Part shown: positions 23,755 to 33,126 of the stretch, in pieces | Layout of the letters: every line of letters begins with the position of its first letter | Position numbering within the stretch: the stretch's first letter is position 1 | From: Patescibacteria group bacterium UBA5124 | Lineage (GTDB): Bacteria > Patescibacteriota > Gracilibacteria > Absconditabacterales > Absconditicoccaceae | Reading direction: 5' to 3' | Length of the DNA stretch: 34,435 bases | Assembly: GCA_002414185.1 (NCBI GenBank) | Contig: DHYS01000026.1 | Location: 1 to 34,435 of the forward strand | Notes under the pieces: generated by a model | Databases searched by the model: none | Told to the model about the DNA's origin: nothing | What the model saw: only the letters and a program-made list of their open reading frames with translations | Made by a program: the position numbers and the translations under genes

Positions 23755-24944
23755 TGACAGAACCTCTTTCATCACTTATCAGACCGCAGAACTTAGAAGA
23801 TTTTGTAGGACAACCCCACCTTATAGGAGAAAACAAACCTCTCCAATCATTTCTACAAAACAAAAATATTCCTTCTATGCTATTTCGATGACCTCCAGGA
23901 TGTGGAAAAACCACCCTTGCTCAGATCATAGCCAAAACAATAGAAAGTGATTTTATACAAATGTCATGAGTAATGAGCAAAAAAGATGATTTCAAAGAAA
24001 TCATAGAACAAGCTAAAATTAATCATCAATACAACAAAAAAACAATTGTTTTTCTTGATGAAATACATCGTCGAAATAAAGCACAACAAGACAGCCTCCT
24101 CCCTTATGTAGAAAAAGGAGTTATTACCCTTATAGGAGCCACTACAGAAAATCCAAGTTTCACCATCAATAATGCCCTCTTATCAAGATGTAGACTTTTT
24201 GTTTTCGAAAAAATTTCAGAAGAAGATATAAGCTGATTTATTCAACACAACATACCAAAAATAAAGTCTATCTACCCAAATACAGACATACCAGAAACAT
24301 CAATTATTTTGATAGCAAAACTAGGAAATGGAGATCTCAGAAACAGTCTAAACATATTAGAATCAGCCCTTCTCCTAAAACAATCAGGAACTCTAACAGA
24401 ACAAGATATTCTCCAAGCAGGACAAAAATCTGTCTACTATGACAGAAACGGCGATGAACATTACAATATTATTTCAGCAATACATAAATCACTTCGTGAT
24501 TCAGATCCAAATGCTGCATGTTACCGAATCCAAAGGATGCTCGTCGGCGGGGAAGACCCGCTCTATATAGCGAGAAGATTGCTCCGCTTTGCTTCCGAAG
24601 ACATCGGCCCCGCCGACAACAACGCACTCCTCTTGGCGAACCAGGTCTACGACGCCGTAGCCAAAATAGGTATGCCAGAGTGCGACATATTCTTAATTCA
24701 ACTCGCACTTTATCTCGCCAAAGCACCCAAAAACAATATCACCTACAAAATCTCTAATCAGACAAAAGAGGACATCACTAAATATGGAAATCTTCCTGTC
24801 CCTATGGTTATCAGAAATGCTCCTACCAAAACCATGAAAAATCTTTGATATGGACAATGATACAAATATGTCCACAATGAACCAAATAAACAAGCAGACA
24901 ACCAACACTTTCCAGACCAACTCATTAACAGAAAATATGGATAA
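23754..24944 (+). CDS. rarA: RarA/MgsA, replication-associated recombination AAA+ ATPase
   Basis: 396 aa, usual length is a little over 400. RarA (MgsA; eukaryotic WRNIP1) is a clamp-loader-like AAA+ protein acting at stalled replication forks. Walker A is GPPGCGKTT at residues 46-54, whose first glycine (G46) is a UGA codon; Walker B is FLDEIHRRNK near residue 102; sensor 1 is GATTENPSF; an arginine-finger region ALLSRCR follows; sensor 2 region is GDLRNSLN. The C-terminal tetramerisation part is conserved (GEDPLYIARRLLRFASEDIG, then YLAKAPKNN) and ends GYKYVHNEP. It is divergent from the giant gene and followed by a hairpin. Odd feature: codons in the C-terminal part (24541-24660) are abruptly GC-rich, without disturbing the protein sequence. 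Confidence 0.93.
24541..24660 (+). other. GC-rich patch inside rarA
   Basis: Counted by hand, these 120 bases contain 72 G or C (60%), against roughly 30-35% in the flanks of the same gene. The patch uses CTC, GTC, GGC, GCC and GAC codons, which are rare nearby, and no UGA glycine, yet it encodes the conserved SEDIG region in frame. Edges are sharp (about 24537 and 24664). Confidence 0.8.
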
Positions 24945-24992
24945 ACATCATAAAAAACTCTTGATTTAACACAAACAAAAGCATATATATAT

Positions 24993-25019
24993 TTCAATCC
25001 TTTATTCCAAAAGGTTGAA
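24993..25019 (+). terminator. Hairpin after rarA
   Basis: TTCAA plus CCTTT pair with AAAGG plus TTGAA, with a single bulged T and a loop of six bases; it starts 48 bases after the rarA stop. No T-run follows, so termination is uncertain; it may instead be the first stem of the folded element directly downstream. Confidence 0.3.
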
Positions 25020-25028
25020 TATGACAAA

Positions 25029-25096
25029 AAACACTCTTTACTCAGTCTCATTAAGACTATTGATTACTATTCTTAGAGAATAGGAAGGGAGTGTTT
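25029..25096 (+). ncRNA. Candidate structured RNA or leader element, three-stem fold
   Basis: An outer stem AAACACTC/GAGTGTTT (25029-25036 with 25089-25096, extendable by two G-T pairs) encloses two perfect hairpins: AGTCT-CATTA-AGACT (25044-25058) and CTATTC-TTAGA-GAATAG (25067-25083). This is a three-way junction, 107 bases before the 99-aa gene. It does not match tRNA, and I do not recognise a riboswitch class. A 20-codon ORF (ATG 25021, TAG 25081-25083, MTKNTLYSVSLRLLITILRE) spans both hairpins with AAGG upstream; it could be a leader peptide whose translation changes the fold. The rest of 24945-25203 holds nothing else I can support. Confidence 0.35.
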
Positions 25097-25203
25097 GATA
25101 ATATCTAAAAATCACATTCAAACATAAAACTTCCTACCACAAATAGGGGTTTTTCTTTTGGAAAAAATGAGAAAAATAAAATACTAACTTAAATCTTAAA
25201 ATT

Positions 25204-25503
25204 ATGAAAACAGACAAACAAGACTTAAAAGGCTTTTATGCAGAATACATAAAAGGATATGAAGAAACAGCATCTGCAACAATTAAACATTTCACAAGAG
25301 ATGGTATGGATGGTTCTTACTTAAAGAGCAAAGTAAAAACAATCAAAAAAACAGATCCAGAACTAACAGATTTTTCAGAAGTTGAAGAAGCTCTTAATCA
25401 TGGATTTAGTGATTTAGACAAATACACGTCTATTCTTAAAAAAGTGATTGTATTACAAGCAATCAAAAAGAAAAAAGAAGAAAACGTTTCAGTTGAAACA
25501 TAA
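25204..25503 (+). CDS. Small hypothetical protein (99 aa)
   Basis: Not recognised. The protein is strongly charged (many Lys and Glu), predicted mostly helical, with no cysteines, no signal peptide and no membrane segment, so it is probably cytosolic. It has no UGA codons; its glycines use GGN. No Shine-Dalgarno sequence is visible before the ATG (AAATCTTAAAATT), in keeping with weak ribosome sites across the window. It has its own strong terminator 1 base after the stop and a folded element upstream, so it is probably a separately regulated single gene. A Lys-rich tail (AIKKKKEEN) could contact nucleic acid, but that is speculation. Confidence 0.7.
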   Translation: MKTDKQDLKGFYAEYIKGYEETASATIKHFTRDGMDGSYLKSKVKTIKKTDPELTDFSEVEEALNHGFSDLDKYTSILKKVIVLQAIKKKKEENVSVET

Positions 25504-25504
25504 A

Positions 25505-25533
25505 AAAAATGAGGAGCTTTTCTCCTCATTTTT
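25505..25533. terminator. Rho-independent terminator, probably bidirectional
   Basis: The stem GAGGAG/CTCCTC is extended by A-T pairs on both sides to 12 bp, with loop CTTTT, then a T-run (tttctttttttt-like) on the + strand and an A-run upstream that serves as T-run for the minus strand. It sits between the 99-aa gene and the end of secA and fits termination of both convergent genes. Confidence 0.85.
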
Positions 25534-25543
25534 CTTTTTTTAA

Positions 25544-28500
25544 CTAAGATCAATGACATTTTTTATATTTTTTACCAGACCCACATGGACATGGATCATT
25601 AGGTTTTACTTTTTTATGAGTTTCTGATTCAAAAATATGTTCATATTTTGAAGACGATGCTGGCGTTCATACCGGTTTATTTTGATCTACTTCAAATACT
25701 TCTACTCATTCATCATTCTGATAGAAAACCTTTTTAGCATCTATTACTTCAGGTTGTTGATGAACAAAATCTTTAGCCTGTTTACTTGCTTTTTGTAAAA
25801 GTTCTACATATCATCCATTTTCTTGTTGCATCTGAAGTGGTGCAGATTGCTGACTAACTACAGTAAAATCAAAATTTGCAATATATGTAGTCACATCAGA
25901 TTTCAATCTCCAAAGCAAAGTTTGAAATTTATCAAATGCTTCTTTTTTATACATAACCAATGGATCTATTTGAGCATATCCCATAAGTCCAACCTTATCT
26001 CTAAGATATTCCATTTCATCAATATGTTTAATCCATAGCATATCTATATGATACAAATAGACATCTTTCATTACAACATACAACACACGCTTATCCACTG
26101 TTTGCAATTTAGCCATCACACGAACATATACATAATCATTCAACAATTCTTTCAAATTTTCATATGACGATGATTCAAATTTTTTCAAAGTATCTGGTTC
26201 AAACTTCAAAGATAATTCTTTAGCAAAAACTTGTAAGAAGTCTGAAATAGATTGTCACATATCTTGAGCAGTATGTATCTGCTTAATTACAATATCATGA
26301 ATATTTGCTGCAATATCAGTCAGAGTCTTTTCTACAAATTCTAGTTGCAAAGATTCCTCTTTTTCAGCAAACAAAATTTCATCTCTTTTTTTGTAGATAG
26401 CTTGTCTTTGTTTATTTATCACACTATCATATTCAAATACATGTTTTCTTGTACCAAAATGTCGTGCTTCCATTTGCTTTTGAGCTCTTACTATAGAACT
26501 AGTAAACTGCTTTTGAGAAAGCTCCAATGTTTCCAATTCTGTTTTTGGCAAAAGCATTGCTGCCATAGATTGTATTCTTTCTCCTCACATTTTTCTCATA
26601 ATCAAATCATCCAATGCCACGAAGAAAATAGATACACCTGGATCTCCTTGTCTACCAGCACGTCCACGAAGCTGATTATCTATACGTCTAGATTCATGTT
26701 TTTCTGTACCAAGAATAAACAATCCATAATGAAAATCTTTTTCAACTAGTTCCAGTTTTTCTCCAGTACTCTTAGAAAATTTCAATTCAGCATAAACATC
26801 AGTAGCTTCTTTCTTTTTCTTGTTAAACACTACTTGAATCTGAATATCATTCACGATAAGCTTTCCAGATTGCATTTCTTGTATTTGTTCTTCTGACAAT
26901 TTCCATCTACGCACCAATCCATCCAAAGTAAGTTCATATTCCATAGATGAATATACTACTGCAGAAACTGCTTGTTTTTTGATTGTTTCTTTAACCCAAT
27001 CAGCATAATTATCTGCTATTTTTTCATTTAATCATTTATCAAGTTTAATATCTGTTCCACGTCATGCCATATTTGTAGCAACAACTACACTTCCATATTT
27101 ACCAGATTGAGCAACAATATGCGCTTCTTGTTCATGAAACTTAGCATTCAACACATAATGATTAATATTTGATTTCTCCAAAATTCTAGATACATATTCA
27201 GAAGTATCTATAGAAGACGTACCTATCAAGATAGGTTGCCCCATATCATGAGCAAACGTAATATAATCTTTTACGAATCTCCACTTAGCAGATTGATTGA
27301 AATATACTTTATCAGATTTATCTACTCTAATAGTTGGTCTATGAGTAGGCACTTCTAATACAGAAAGCTCATAGATTTTTTCAAATTCTTCTCCTTCAGT
27401 TGTAGCAGTACCGGTCATACCAGACAACTTAGCATATTGTTTAAAGAAGTTTTGATACGTAATAGTTGCTAATGTTTTAGATTCTCTTTGAATATTTACT
27501 CCTTCTTTAGCTTCTATAGATTGATGAAGTCCTTCAGAAAATCTTCTTCCTGGCATAGTACGTCCAGTATGTTCATCCACAATCAACACTTCACCATTTG
27601 CTACAATATATTCTCTATCTCTTTGATAAACAGCCTGAGCTCTAAGTGCATTTTCTATATGATGAATTTCTTCATATCCAATATCACTATAAAGGTTCTG
27701 AACTCATAAAACTTCTTCCAATTTTTTAATTCCTTGTCCACTTATAGAAACCGTCTTTGTTTTTTCATCAATATAATAATCACCATCCTCTTCTTGACTA
27801 AGTTCTTCACCTTTCAACAATTCACTAAGAAGTCCTTTAGACACTTTCTTTTTACCAGTACAAGGACTAAGCATACGAACTATTTGAGAATAATACGCAT
27901 ATTTTTCCGTAGCTTCTCCACTAGGTTCAGAAATAATAAGAGGAGTTCTCGCTTCATCAACCAAAATACTATCTATTTCATCTACAATAGCATAATTAAG
28001 AGGTCTCCAAACAAGACTTCTTTCTGCTAATGTTTTAGTCAAATTATCTCTCAAGAAATCAAATCATAATTCAGAATTTTCAACATAAGTAATATCACAA
28101 CCATACATTTCACGTCTTTTTTGGAGTGATACTTGTTTAGTTACACATCCCACACTCAAACCAAGAAAACTATATACATTACTCATCCAGTCAGAGTCAC
28201 GAGATGCTAGATAATCATTAACCGTCACAACATGTACTCCTTTACCTGATAAAGCATTAAGATATACAGGAGCGACAGCAACTAATGTCTTTCCTTCTCC
28301 AGTTTTCATTTCAGAAATAATCCCTTTATGAAGAATAATTCATCACAAGAGCTGAACATCGTAAGGAACCATATCCCAAGTCATTTTTTGACCTCTTACT
28401 TCTACTTCTTTTCCAACCATTTTCTTACACGCTTGTTTTACAAGCCCAAAAGCTTCAGGCAAAAGATCATCCAAAGAAGCACCAGCAGCCAGTCTATCTT

Positions 28501-28651
28501 TAAATTCTTGAGTTTTTTTAGGAAAATCTTCTTCTTTCAATGAAGCATATTCTTCACACCAATGATTAGCGTCTTGTACCAAAGGCATCAATTTATGTAT
28601 TTGTCTTTGATTATAATTTCCAGAAATCCAGTTCAAAATCCATTCTAACAT
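25544..28651 (-). CDS. secA: SecA, preprotein translocase ATPase
   Basis: 1035 aa; E. coli SecA is 901. It drives Sec-dependent export through SecYEG. Walker A is MKTGEGKTL (G118-T122), the DEAD-type box is VDEIDSILVDEARTP (D224), motif GRGTDI begins at G530 (a UGA), HESRRIDNQLRGRAGRQGDPG follows near 650, and the C-terminal zinc-binding motif CPCGSGKKYKKCHG is intact, its final glycine being UGA. About 10 UGAs are read in frame. Between GRGTDI and GTEKHES there are about 112 residues against about 44 in E. coli, so NBD2 holds an insertion of about 70 residues, Lys/Glu-rich. A -10-like TATACT lies on the minus strand at 28690-28685, just upstream. This gene is last in the minus-strand housekeeping run; the many signal peptides here are its likely clients. 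Confidence 0.97.
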
Positions 28652-28720
28652 AACAATTTGAGCAAAAAATAAAATTGCGCGACAAGTATAAAAATCTACA
28701 CAACAAAAACAACAAAAAAA

Positions 28721-28867
28721 CTAAAATATGGTACTTACATATTTCTTTTTATGTATACGATAATGCCCAAATAACATTTCCTCTTCATCATCTTCATCAT
28801 CGTCTTCATCCTCATCATCTTCATCACGATCCTCTTCATCTTCATCATCCTCTGCTAATATAACCAT
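28721..28867 (-). CDS. Very acidic small protein, uncertain
   Basis: 48 aa from the ATG at 28867, or 62 aa if a second upstream ATG at 28909 is used. Residues ~5-30 are nearly all Asp and Glu, followed by a basic, aromatic tail (FGHYRIHKKKY). Not recognised; the acidic run is low complexity and could be simple-repeat DNA that happens to be open. The same-strand position, 70 bases before secA and close to the preceding gene, allows a real short gene. Support is weak. Confidence 0.35.
   Translation of the reverse strand: MVILAEDDEDEEDRDEDDEDEDDDEDDEEEMLFGHYRIHKKKYVSTIF
28781..28854. repeat. Trinucleotide simple repeat (TCN)n
   Basis: About 74 bases of imperfect TCA/TCT/TCC/TCG triplets on the + strand, encoding the Asp/Glu run of the small acidic protein on the minus strand. 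Such tracts can change length by slippage in steps of three. Confidence 0.7.
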
Positions 28868-28927
28868 TTTCTTTTCTACAAAGAGAATTCTTTCCCAAAA
28901 ACACACCATCTTTACTCTTCACAAAAG

Positions 28928-29740
28928 TTAAAAATCTTTATATATTTTCACCAATTGATCTCAATTTCCTTTACCAAGAAGCCACATCAATCTCTTATCT
29001 TTTGTCAAAAACTCTCCATGACCCGTACAATAAACATCTACCCCATATATATCTTTAGATCTACTCTTATCATCTACAATCGAAACAAATATTTCTTCAA
29101 GTTTTTTACTTCCATGAAATCTCATTTTTTTAAAATTCACAGTTTTCATAAGAGTTTTTTCTACATGAAAATACCCATAATTCATAGGTATCAAGGTATC
29201 CACACCTGCATCTTTAAAATATCTTACATCATTTTTTACCAAGGTATTAACCAATGGCGCAGACCAAGAAAGCGTATCTAATAAATATTTCCAGTTTCTT
29301 ACTTCTTTTCCCCGCCAAACAAAAGGAAAATTAAATTTTCTAATCCCACGTTGATTATCAGTCAACACATAATCAGAAGTCAGTTTTTCTAATTGTTTTT
29401 GTCCCAATTGAAGATCTAACCAATCCCCCATAAAACCAAGTTTTCCTACCAATGAATATGGTAAACAACAATCTTTCACATACTTTGTAAACAACGGAAA
29501 AATCTGTTTTTCATCTTGCATCATAAGTTCTACAATAGGTGGAACCAACACAAAATCAACTCCCTTATTTTCAAGAAGCTTCATACCTTCTGCAATACGA
29601 TCTCTTACCAAATTCCAAGGTTTATCTCACCAAGAAAAATAGAGATCATCATACCAAACAATATAGTGATGATCATAACGCTGCAAAAAAGAAAACAAAG
29701 TAAGCATATCATTTCCAGAAGTAAGAATTCCTATTTTCAT
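28928..29740 (-). CDS. Hypothetical protein, possibly Asp/Glu-racemase-like fold (270 aa)
   Basis: The N-terminus MKIGILTSGNDMLTLFSFLQ and a later segment GMKLLENKGVDFVLVPPIVEL recall the layout of the Asp/Glu racemase superfamily (MurI: an opening strand and DSG motif, then a 'gvdxlVvACNT' strand). The catalytic cysteine of the ACNT motif is absent here (VPPIVE), so racemase activity is doubtful. Two cysteines adjoin in KDCCLPYSL, and one in DVYCTGHGE could correspond to the second catalytic site (GCTH), but the match is poor. No signal peptide. UGA glycines occur at WGDKP and near the end (GNGDQL). Its start overlaps the previous stop by 10 bases (minus strand). The call is tentative; I would treat it as uncharacterised. 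Confidence 0.6.
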
Positions 29741-30312
29741 TCTATTTGTTTTTTAAGATAAACATAACGTTGAATATGTATATTCATCTCATCAAAAGTC
29801 TGAGATGAAGCAATTCTTTCTATAGTTGATAGTTGATTTTCTATCAAAAGCGTATAAGATACAGACTTAGAATCTTTAAGTTTAGATAAAGATTTGAGTG
29901 TAGAATTAAGCTTTCTTTTATATTCCACAATACTATCCAAGAAATACGTTTTAGATTTTACAAAAAGATTTTTTTCAAAGCTCTGCATATGAGCTAATAT
30001 ATTTTGTCTAGTAGCCTGTAAAGTATTTAACAAAGACACTTTTTTTTCTTTCACAGGAAGCCAAAATCACATATCTTGTTTTTTATCCAAATACTGCTGA
30101 ACAGTAAGAATATCTCTATAGGTTTGCTTCATAAAAATCTCTATTGATCTAATATATCTTTTGCACGTATATCATTGTCCAGCTTTCAATGAAATCACGA
30201 TATTATCTTTAGTAATCTGACAATACATTTTATCTTCAAAATACGCAAAACCCTTTCCTACAAAAAGGAAAAGCGTCAATACACATAAGATAAAGAAATA
30301 TTTCAGTTTCAT
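29731..30312 (-). CDS. Secreted helical protein of unknown function (193 aa)
   Basis: Not recognised. The signal peptide is clear (MKLKYFFILCVLTLFLFVGK, then GFAYF). The mature part begins with two cysteines (C31, C50) that could form a disulfide, then becomes strongly helical and Lys/Gln/Ser-rich, likely coiled coil from about residue 90. The standard-code stop at IE is a UGA; with UGA as Gly the frame ends two codons later at TAG (IEGK), overlapping the next gene by 10 bases. It follows holA by 13 bases on the same strand. Confidence 0.75.
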
Positions 30313-30325
30313 ACTACATAGTTAA

Positions 30326-31318
30326 TTAAAAAAGCTCTATAAGTATCTTTTTCAACATCAACCAAAAATAAAAATCTGGCACTTTTCACGTTTTGATTGA
30401 TACATCCAAGTCTACCAACTGCTTATAAAACGAAAGTATTGCTAATTTTTTATTGCGAAGATTAGTAATATTTTTCAATGCTTTACTAATTACAAAGGGA
30501 TGTGCTTTCAACATACTTGCAAGGAGCTTACTATCAGATATTCCCTGCTGATCTAGATCCAACATAAATATCCATATTTTCAATCACCAATACAAAGTAC
30601 CAGCAAAAAGATTCCAATTTATTCCCTGTTCCTGAGCATCCTTAACTATCTGAAGACATTTATCTTTATTGGTAAACAAGAGATCAAAAAAGGCAAAACT
30701 ATTACTTTCCACCACTCAAAAGTTTACATAATCTATAGTCTTCGTAGTTAGAGAGGTAAGTGATGTATTTTGGCAAAAGAGCACCAATTTTTCGCATTCA
30801 TGTTCTATATGATATAAATCATTCCCGACTTTTGCCAAAAAATATTCCAACACATCATCCGACCACACCAATCAAGACGTATGCTGACGTACAAAATTTT
30901 TGAGTTCAGCAGGTTTTAAAGCATCAAAAGTTTTTACAGAAGTATTTGTTTCCAAAAATTTTACAAATTTAGTTCTTTTATCTGGTTTATAACAAACCAA
31001 TAGCAAAATAGTATCAGGAGAAATTATTCATTCTTTTGCCATAAATTCTTCAGAAAAAATCTGAACTTGATCTGAAGGGAGTTTATTTGAGGTATCCAAA
31101 TCTGTAGGAATTCAATAGATTACAATCATTTTTTTTGTCACAAACAGACCTCAACTATACAATGCTTGTCTAACATTTCATAAATCAAAATGCTCTGTGT
31201 TAAATACAAAAAGAGCATCTGTTCAAAACTTTTGAACAAAACCATCTATCCATCTTTTCAATTCCTGATGTACCAAATACTTTTCTTCTCACGTAAACAA
31301 AAAAACATTATTTAACAT
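30326..31318 (-). CDS. holA: HolA, DNA polymerase III delta subunit
   Basis: 330 aa, typical length for the clamp-loader delta subunit that opens the beta clamp. The N-terminus MLNNVFLFTGEEKYLV matches the family's opening (LxGxExYLxxE), followed by a Rossmann-like domain with strand KKMIVIYGIP and LLLVCYKPDKRTKF ('hlvxxxxKxDkRxxxxK' region). KPAELKNFVRQH and GNDLYHIEHECEKLVLF correspond to the middle domain's characteristic GxDLxxlxxElEKL. The C-terminal helical domain contains LFAGTLYWGLK. About ten UGAs are read as Gly, several at conserved sites such as FTGEE. Divergence is high, as usual for delta. An own promoter candidate lies in the gap after mtgA. Confidence 0.85.
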
Positions 31319-31349
31319 CTATGTTTTCAATAATAAAATTGATGCTCAA

Positions 31350-31377
31350 AGCATAGCATTCTACCAAAGAAAATCAA
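31350..31377 (-). promoter_or_regulatory. Candidate promoter of holA
   Basis: On the minus strand, TTGATT, a 16-base spacer and TATGCT, ending about 32 bases before the holA ATG. It lies in the 72-base gap between mtgA and holA, the longest gap in this part of the cluster. Consensus match only. Confidence 0.3.
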
Positions 31378-31390
31378 ACAAAAAGGAGAA

Positions 31391-32170
31391 TTACTGCAAA
31401 GAACGAACAAACCCTCTTGTAAAGGAATTTTTCTTTACATTAGATACTTGCTGCAAAATAGTTGATTTCCTTCTCAACAACCAGTAACTACGCAAATGAT
31501 CTTCATAATATCTAGGATTAGGAAGCATTGCAGACAAAAATGCTGCCTGAGAAAGAGATAATTTACTTGCAGACACATGAAAATACTTTTGAGCAGCAGC
31601 TTCTATCCCATAAATACCATCTCCAAATTCTATAATATTAAGATATATTTCCATAATTCTTTCTTTTGACCAAAAAGCTTCTATCAACAAAGTACAATAT
31701 GCCTCCAATCATTTTCTCAAAAAATCACGTCAAGGCCACAAAAAAACATTTTTTGCTGTTTGCTGACTTATCGTACTTCCTCACATACCAATAGTTTTAT
31801 TTTTGAGATTATATTCTAATGCTTTATACATCGACTGAAAATCAAATCAAATATGAGACACAAAACGCTGATCTTCACCAGCTACTACAGCATAAATCAC
31901 ATTTGGTGAAATATTTTCTATAGCTACCCATTCTTGTTGCAAAACAATACTCCTTCCGTCTACCAATTGATCCGCAAATCTAATCATCATCAACGGAGTA
32001 AATGGAGGATTTACCCATATATACAAGATCACAAAAAAAACACTTCCACCCAAAAGCCAAAAAAGAATTCTTTTTCCCCAATAAAGAAAAGATTTCCAAA
32101 AAAAAATTACCCTCTCATGGGTAACCAAAAAACGTATCCAATACACTATTTTTTCATATAATTTTTTCAT
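31391..32170 (-). CDS. mtgA: MtgA-type monofunctional peptidoglycan transglycosylase (GT51)
   Basis: 259 aa. It polymerises lipid II into glycan strands. A single membrane anchor lies at about residues 35-55 (ILFWLLGGSVFFVILYIW). The GT51 active-site motif is AGEDQRFVSHIGFD with the catalytic Glu at E99; the second motif GGSTISQQTAKNVFL, the RKGLEAY segment, and the third motif KERIMEIYLNIIEFGDGIYG with downstream AAQKYF are all present. UGA encodes conserved glycines in HIGFD, GGSTISQQ and WPGRDF. There is no transpeptidase domain, hence monofunctional. It lies 11 bases after hsp20 on the same strand. The N-terminal cytosolic part is rather long for the family. Confidence 0.93.
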
Positions 32171-32181
32171 AGAAACAATAA

Positions 32182-32535
32182 TTAAGAATCATATTCTACT
32201 TCCAAAGCAATCTTTTCAGGAACCAACGCTTTAGGAATAATAATTTGTAAAGTATTATCTGGAGTCAATTTACTGTGTATCTTATCAAAATATACCTGAG
32301 GAGGAAGGTCTATAACCTGACAAATATCCCCCCAATAACACTCTTCTTTCAAAGGCAAAAGATTACTTTTAACTGTTGGTTTTTGTCTTTCCCCAGTAAT
32401 AACAAGTCTATATTCCTTGATAGCCAAAGAAATACTTTCCTTCTTTACTCCTCCCAACGGCAAAAAAATCACCAACTCTTGTGGAGACTCATAAATATCA
32501 TAAGGAATATGAGGCGTTTCTTGTTCTTTAGTCAT
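32182..32535 (-). CDS. Hsp20/alpha-crystallin family small heat shock protein
   Basis: 117 aa from the ATG; a TTG one codon upstream is also possible. ATP-independent holdase chaperone. The alpha-crystallin fold is visible as DIYESPQELVIFLPLGGVKK (the 'ixexxdexxvxxdlPGvxkxdi' start), RLVITGERQ (strand pair and 'xGxR' turn), FxRxxxLP-like VIDLPPQVYFDKI and the end motif DNTLQIIIPKA ('dGvLtIxxPK'). Very short N-terminal arm and a slightly extended C-terminus (EYDS). It has no UGA codons. It sits between the PH-domain gene and mtgA, with gaps of 23 and 11 bases. Confidence 0.88.
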   Translation of the reverse strand: MTKEQETPHIPYDIYESPQELVIFLPLGGVKKESISLAIKEYRLVITGERQKPTVKSNLLPLKEECYWGDICQVIDLPPQVYFDKIHSKLTPDNTLQIIIPKALVPEKIALEVEYDS

Positions 32536-32558
32536 CAATTACAATATAGTAAGATAAA

Positions 32559-33107
32559 TTAATCTTTATTCATCAGTTGAGCTATTTCATCTCTTCTTTT
32601 TTCCGGCTTTGGAATCCATTTAAGAGTTATTTCTCCATGAACCACATCTCATTCTGACAAAAATACGATATCTCCATTATTAAACACACTATACAAGAAA
32701 CCAGATCTTTCTATCGAGATAGTTTTTATACTTTTTTCATTAATAGTTACAACTTTCTTACTAAATATTCACGTCTGATTATACATTATAAGAAAATCAG
32801 GAGTAACTATAATAAAATCCAATTTATAATCAAAATATTTTCCTATAATAGGAATAATAAAAAAAATCATCAAAATCGTATCTACAAGGAAAATATACCA
32901 AAAATAATCACCATCCAAAAGATAATAAAAAAGATATAATACACCAAAATACCCTACAGTAAGAAAAACCATAGGAAAAAATATTTTCAAAAACCAATAT
33001 AATTTACTTCTTCCAAAACACAAAACATTACCTACACCATATTGATTTAAGTGCTCTTGATATGTTCTTCTTCTTATTTCTGTATCAAAATTAGAAAATA
33101 TTTTCAT
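32559..33107 (-). CDS. Membrane protein with bacterial PH-like domain (182 aa)
   Basis: A cytosolic N-terminal ~37 residues (basic, RRRTYQEHL) is followed by two membrane helices at about 38-65 and 69-90 (FFPMVFLTVGYFGVLYL; FLVDTILMIFFIIPII). The C-terminal ~85 residues, YKLDFIIVTPDFLIMYNQTG...GDIVFLSEG, follow the pattern of bPH_2/membrane-flanked PH domains, with the 'livTd.rl' opening strand and a late 'fxxGdI' strand. Such proteins are common, usually of unknown role. Two UGAs encode Gly (NQTGIF, SEGDVV). It lies 19 bases after lepB and ends IAQLMNKD. The family call rests on pattern only. Confidence 0.65.
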
Positions 33108-33126
33108 TAAGCTCTACCTTAAAGAG

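Noticed and set aside
24469..24757. Two extra Arg-rich frames inside rarA
   Set aside because: Artefacts of the local GC-rich patch, which removes stop codons in other frames; RarA itself is conserved there.
25029..25096. tRNA gene
   Set aside because: No T-loop motif (TTCGA) and no D-arm; only three stems with the wrong loop sizes.
28675..28863. His/Leu/Pro-rich + strand frame over the triplet repeat
   Set aside because: Low-complexity shadow of the repeat, with no start context or homology.
28721..28909. Calcium-binding EF-hand protein
   Set aside because: The acidic run has no EF-hand spacing (no D-x-D-x-D-G); it is plain low complexity.
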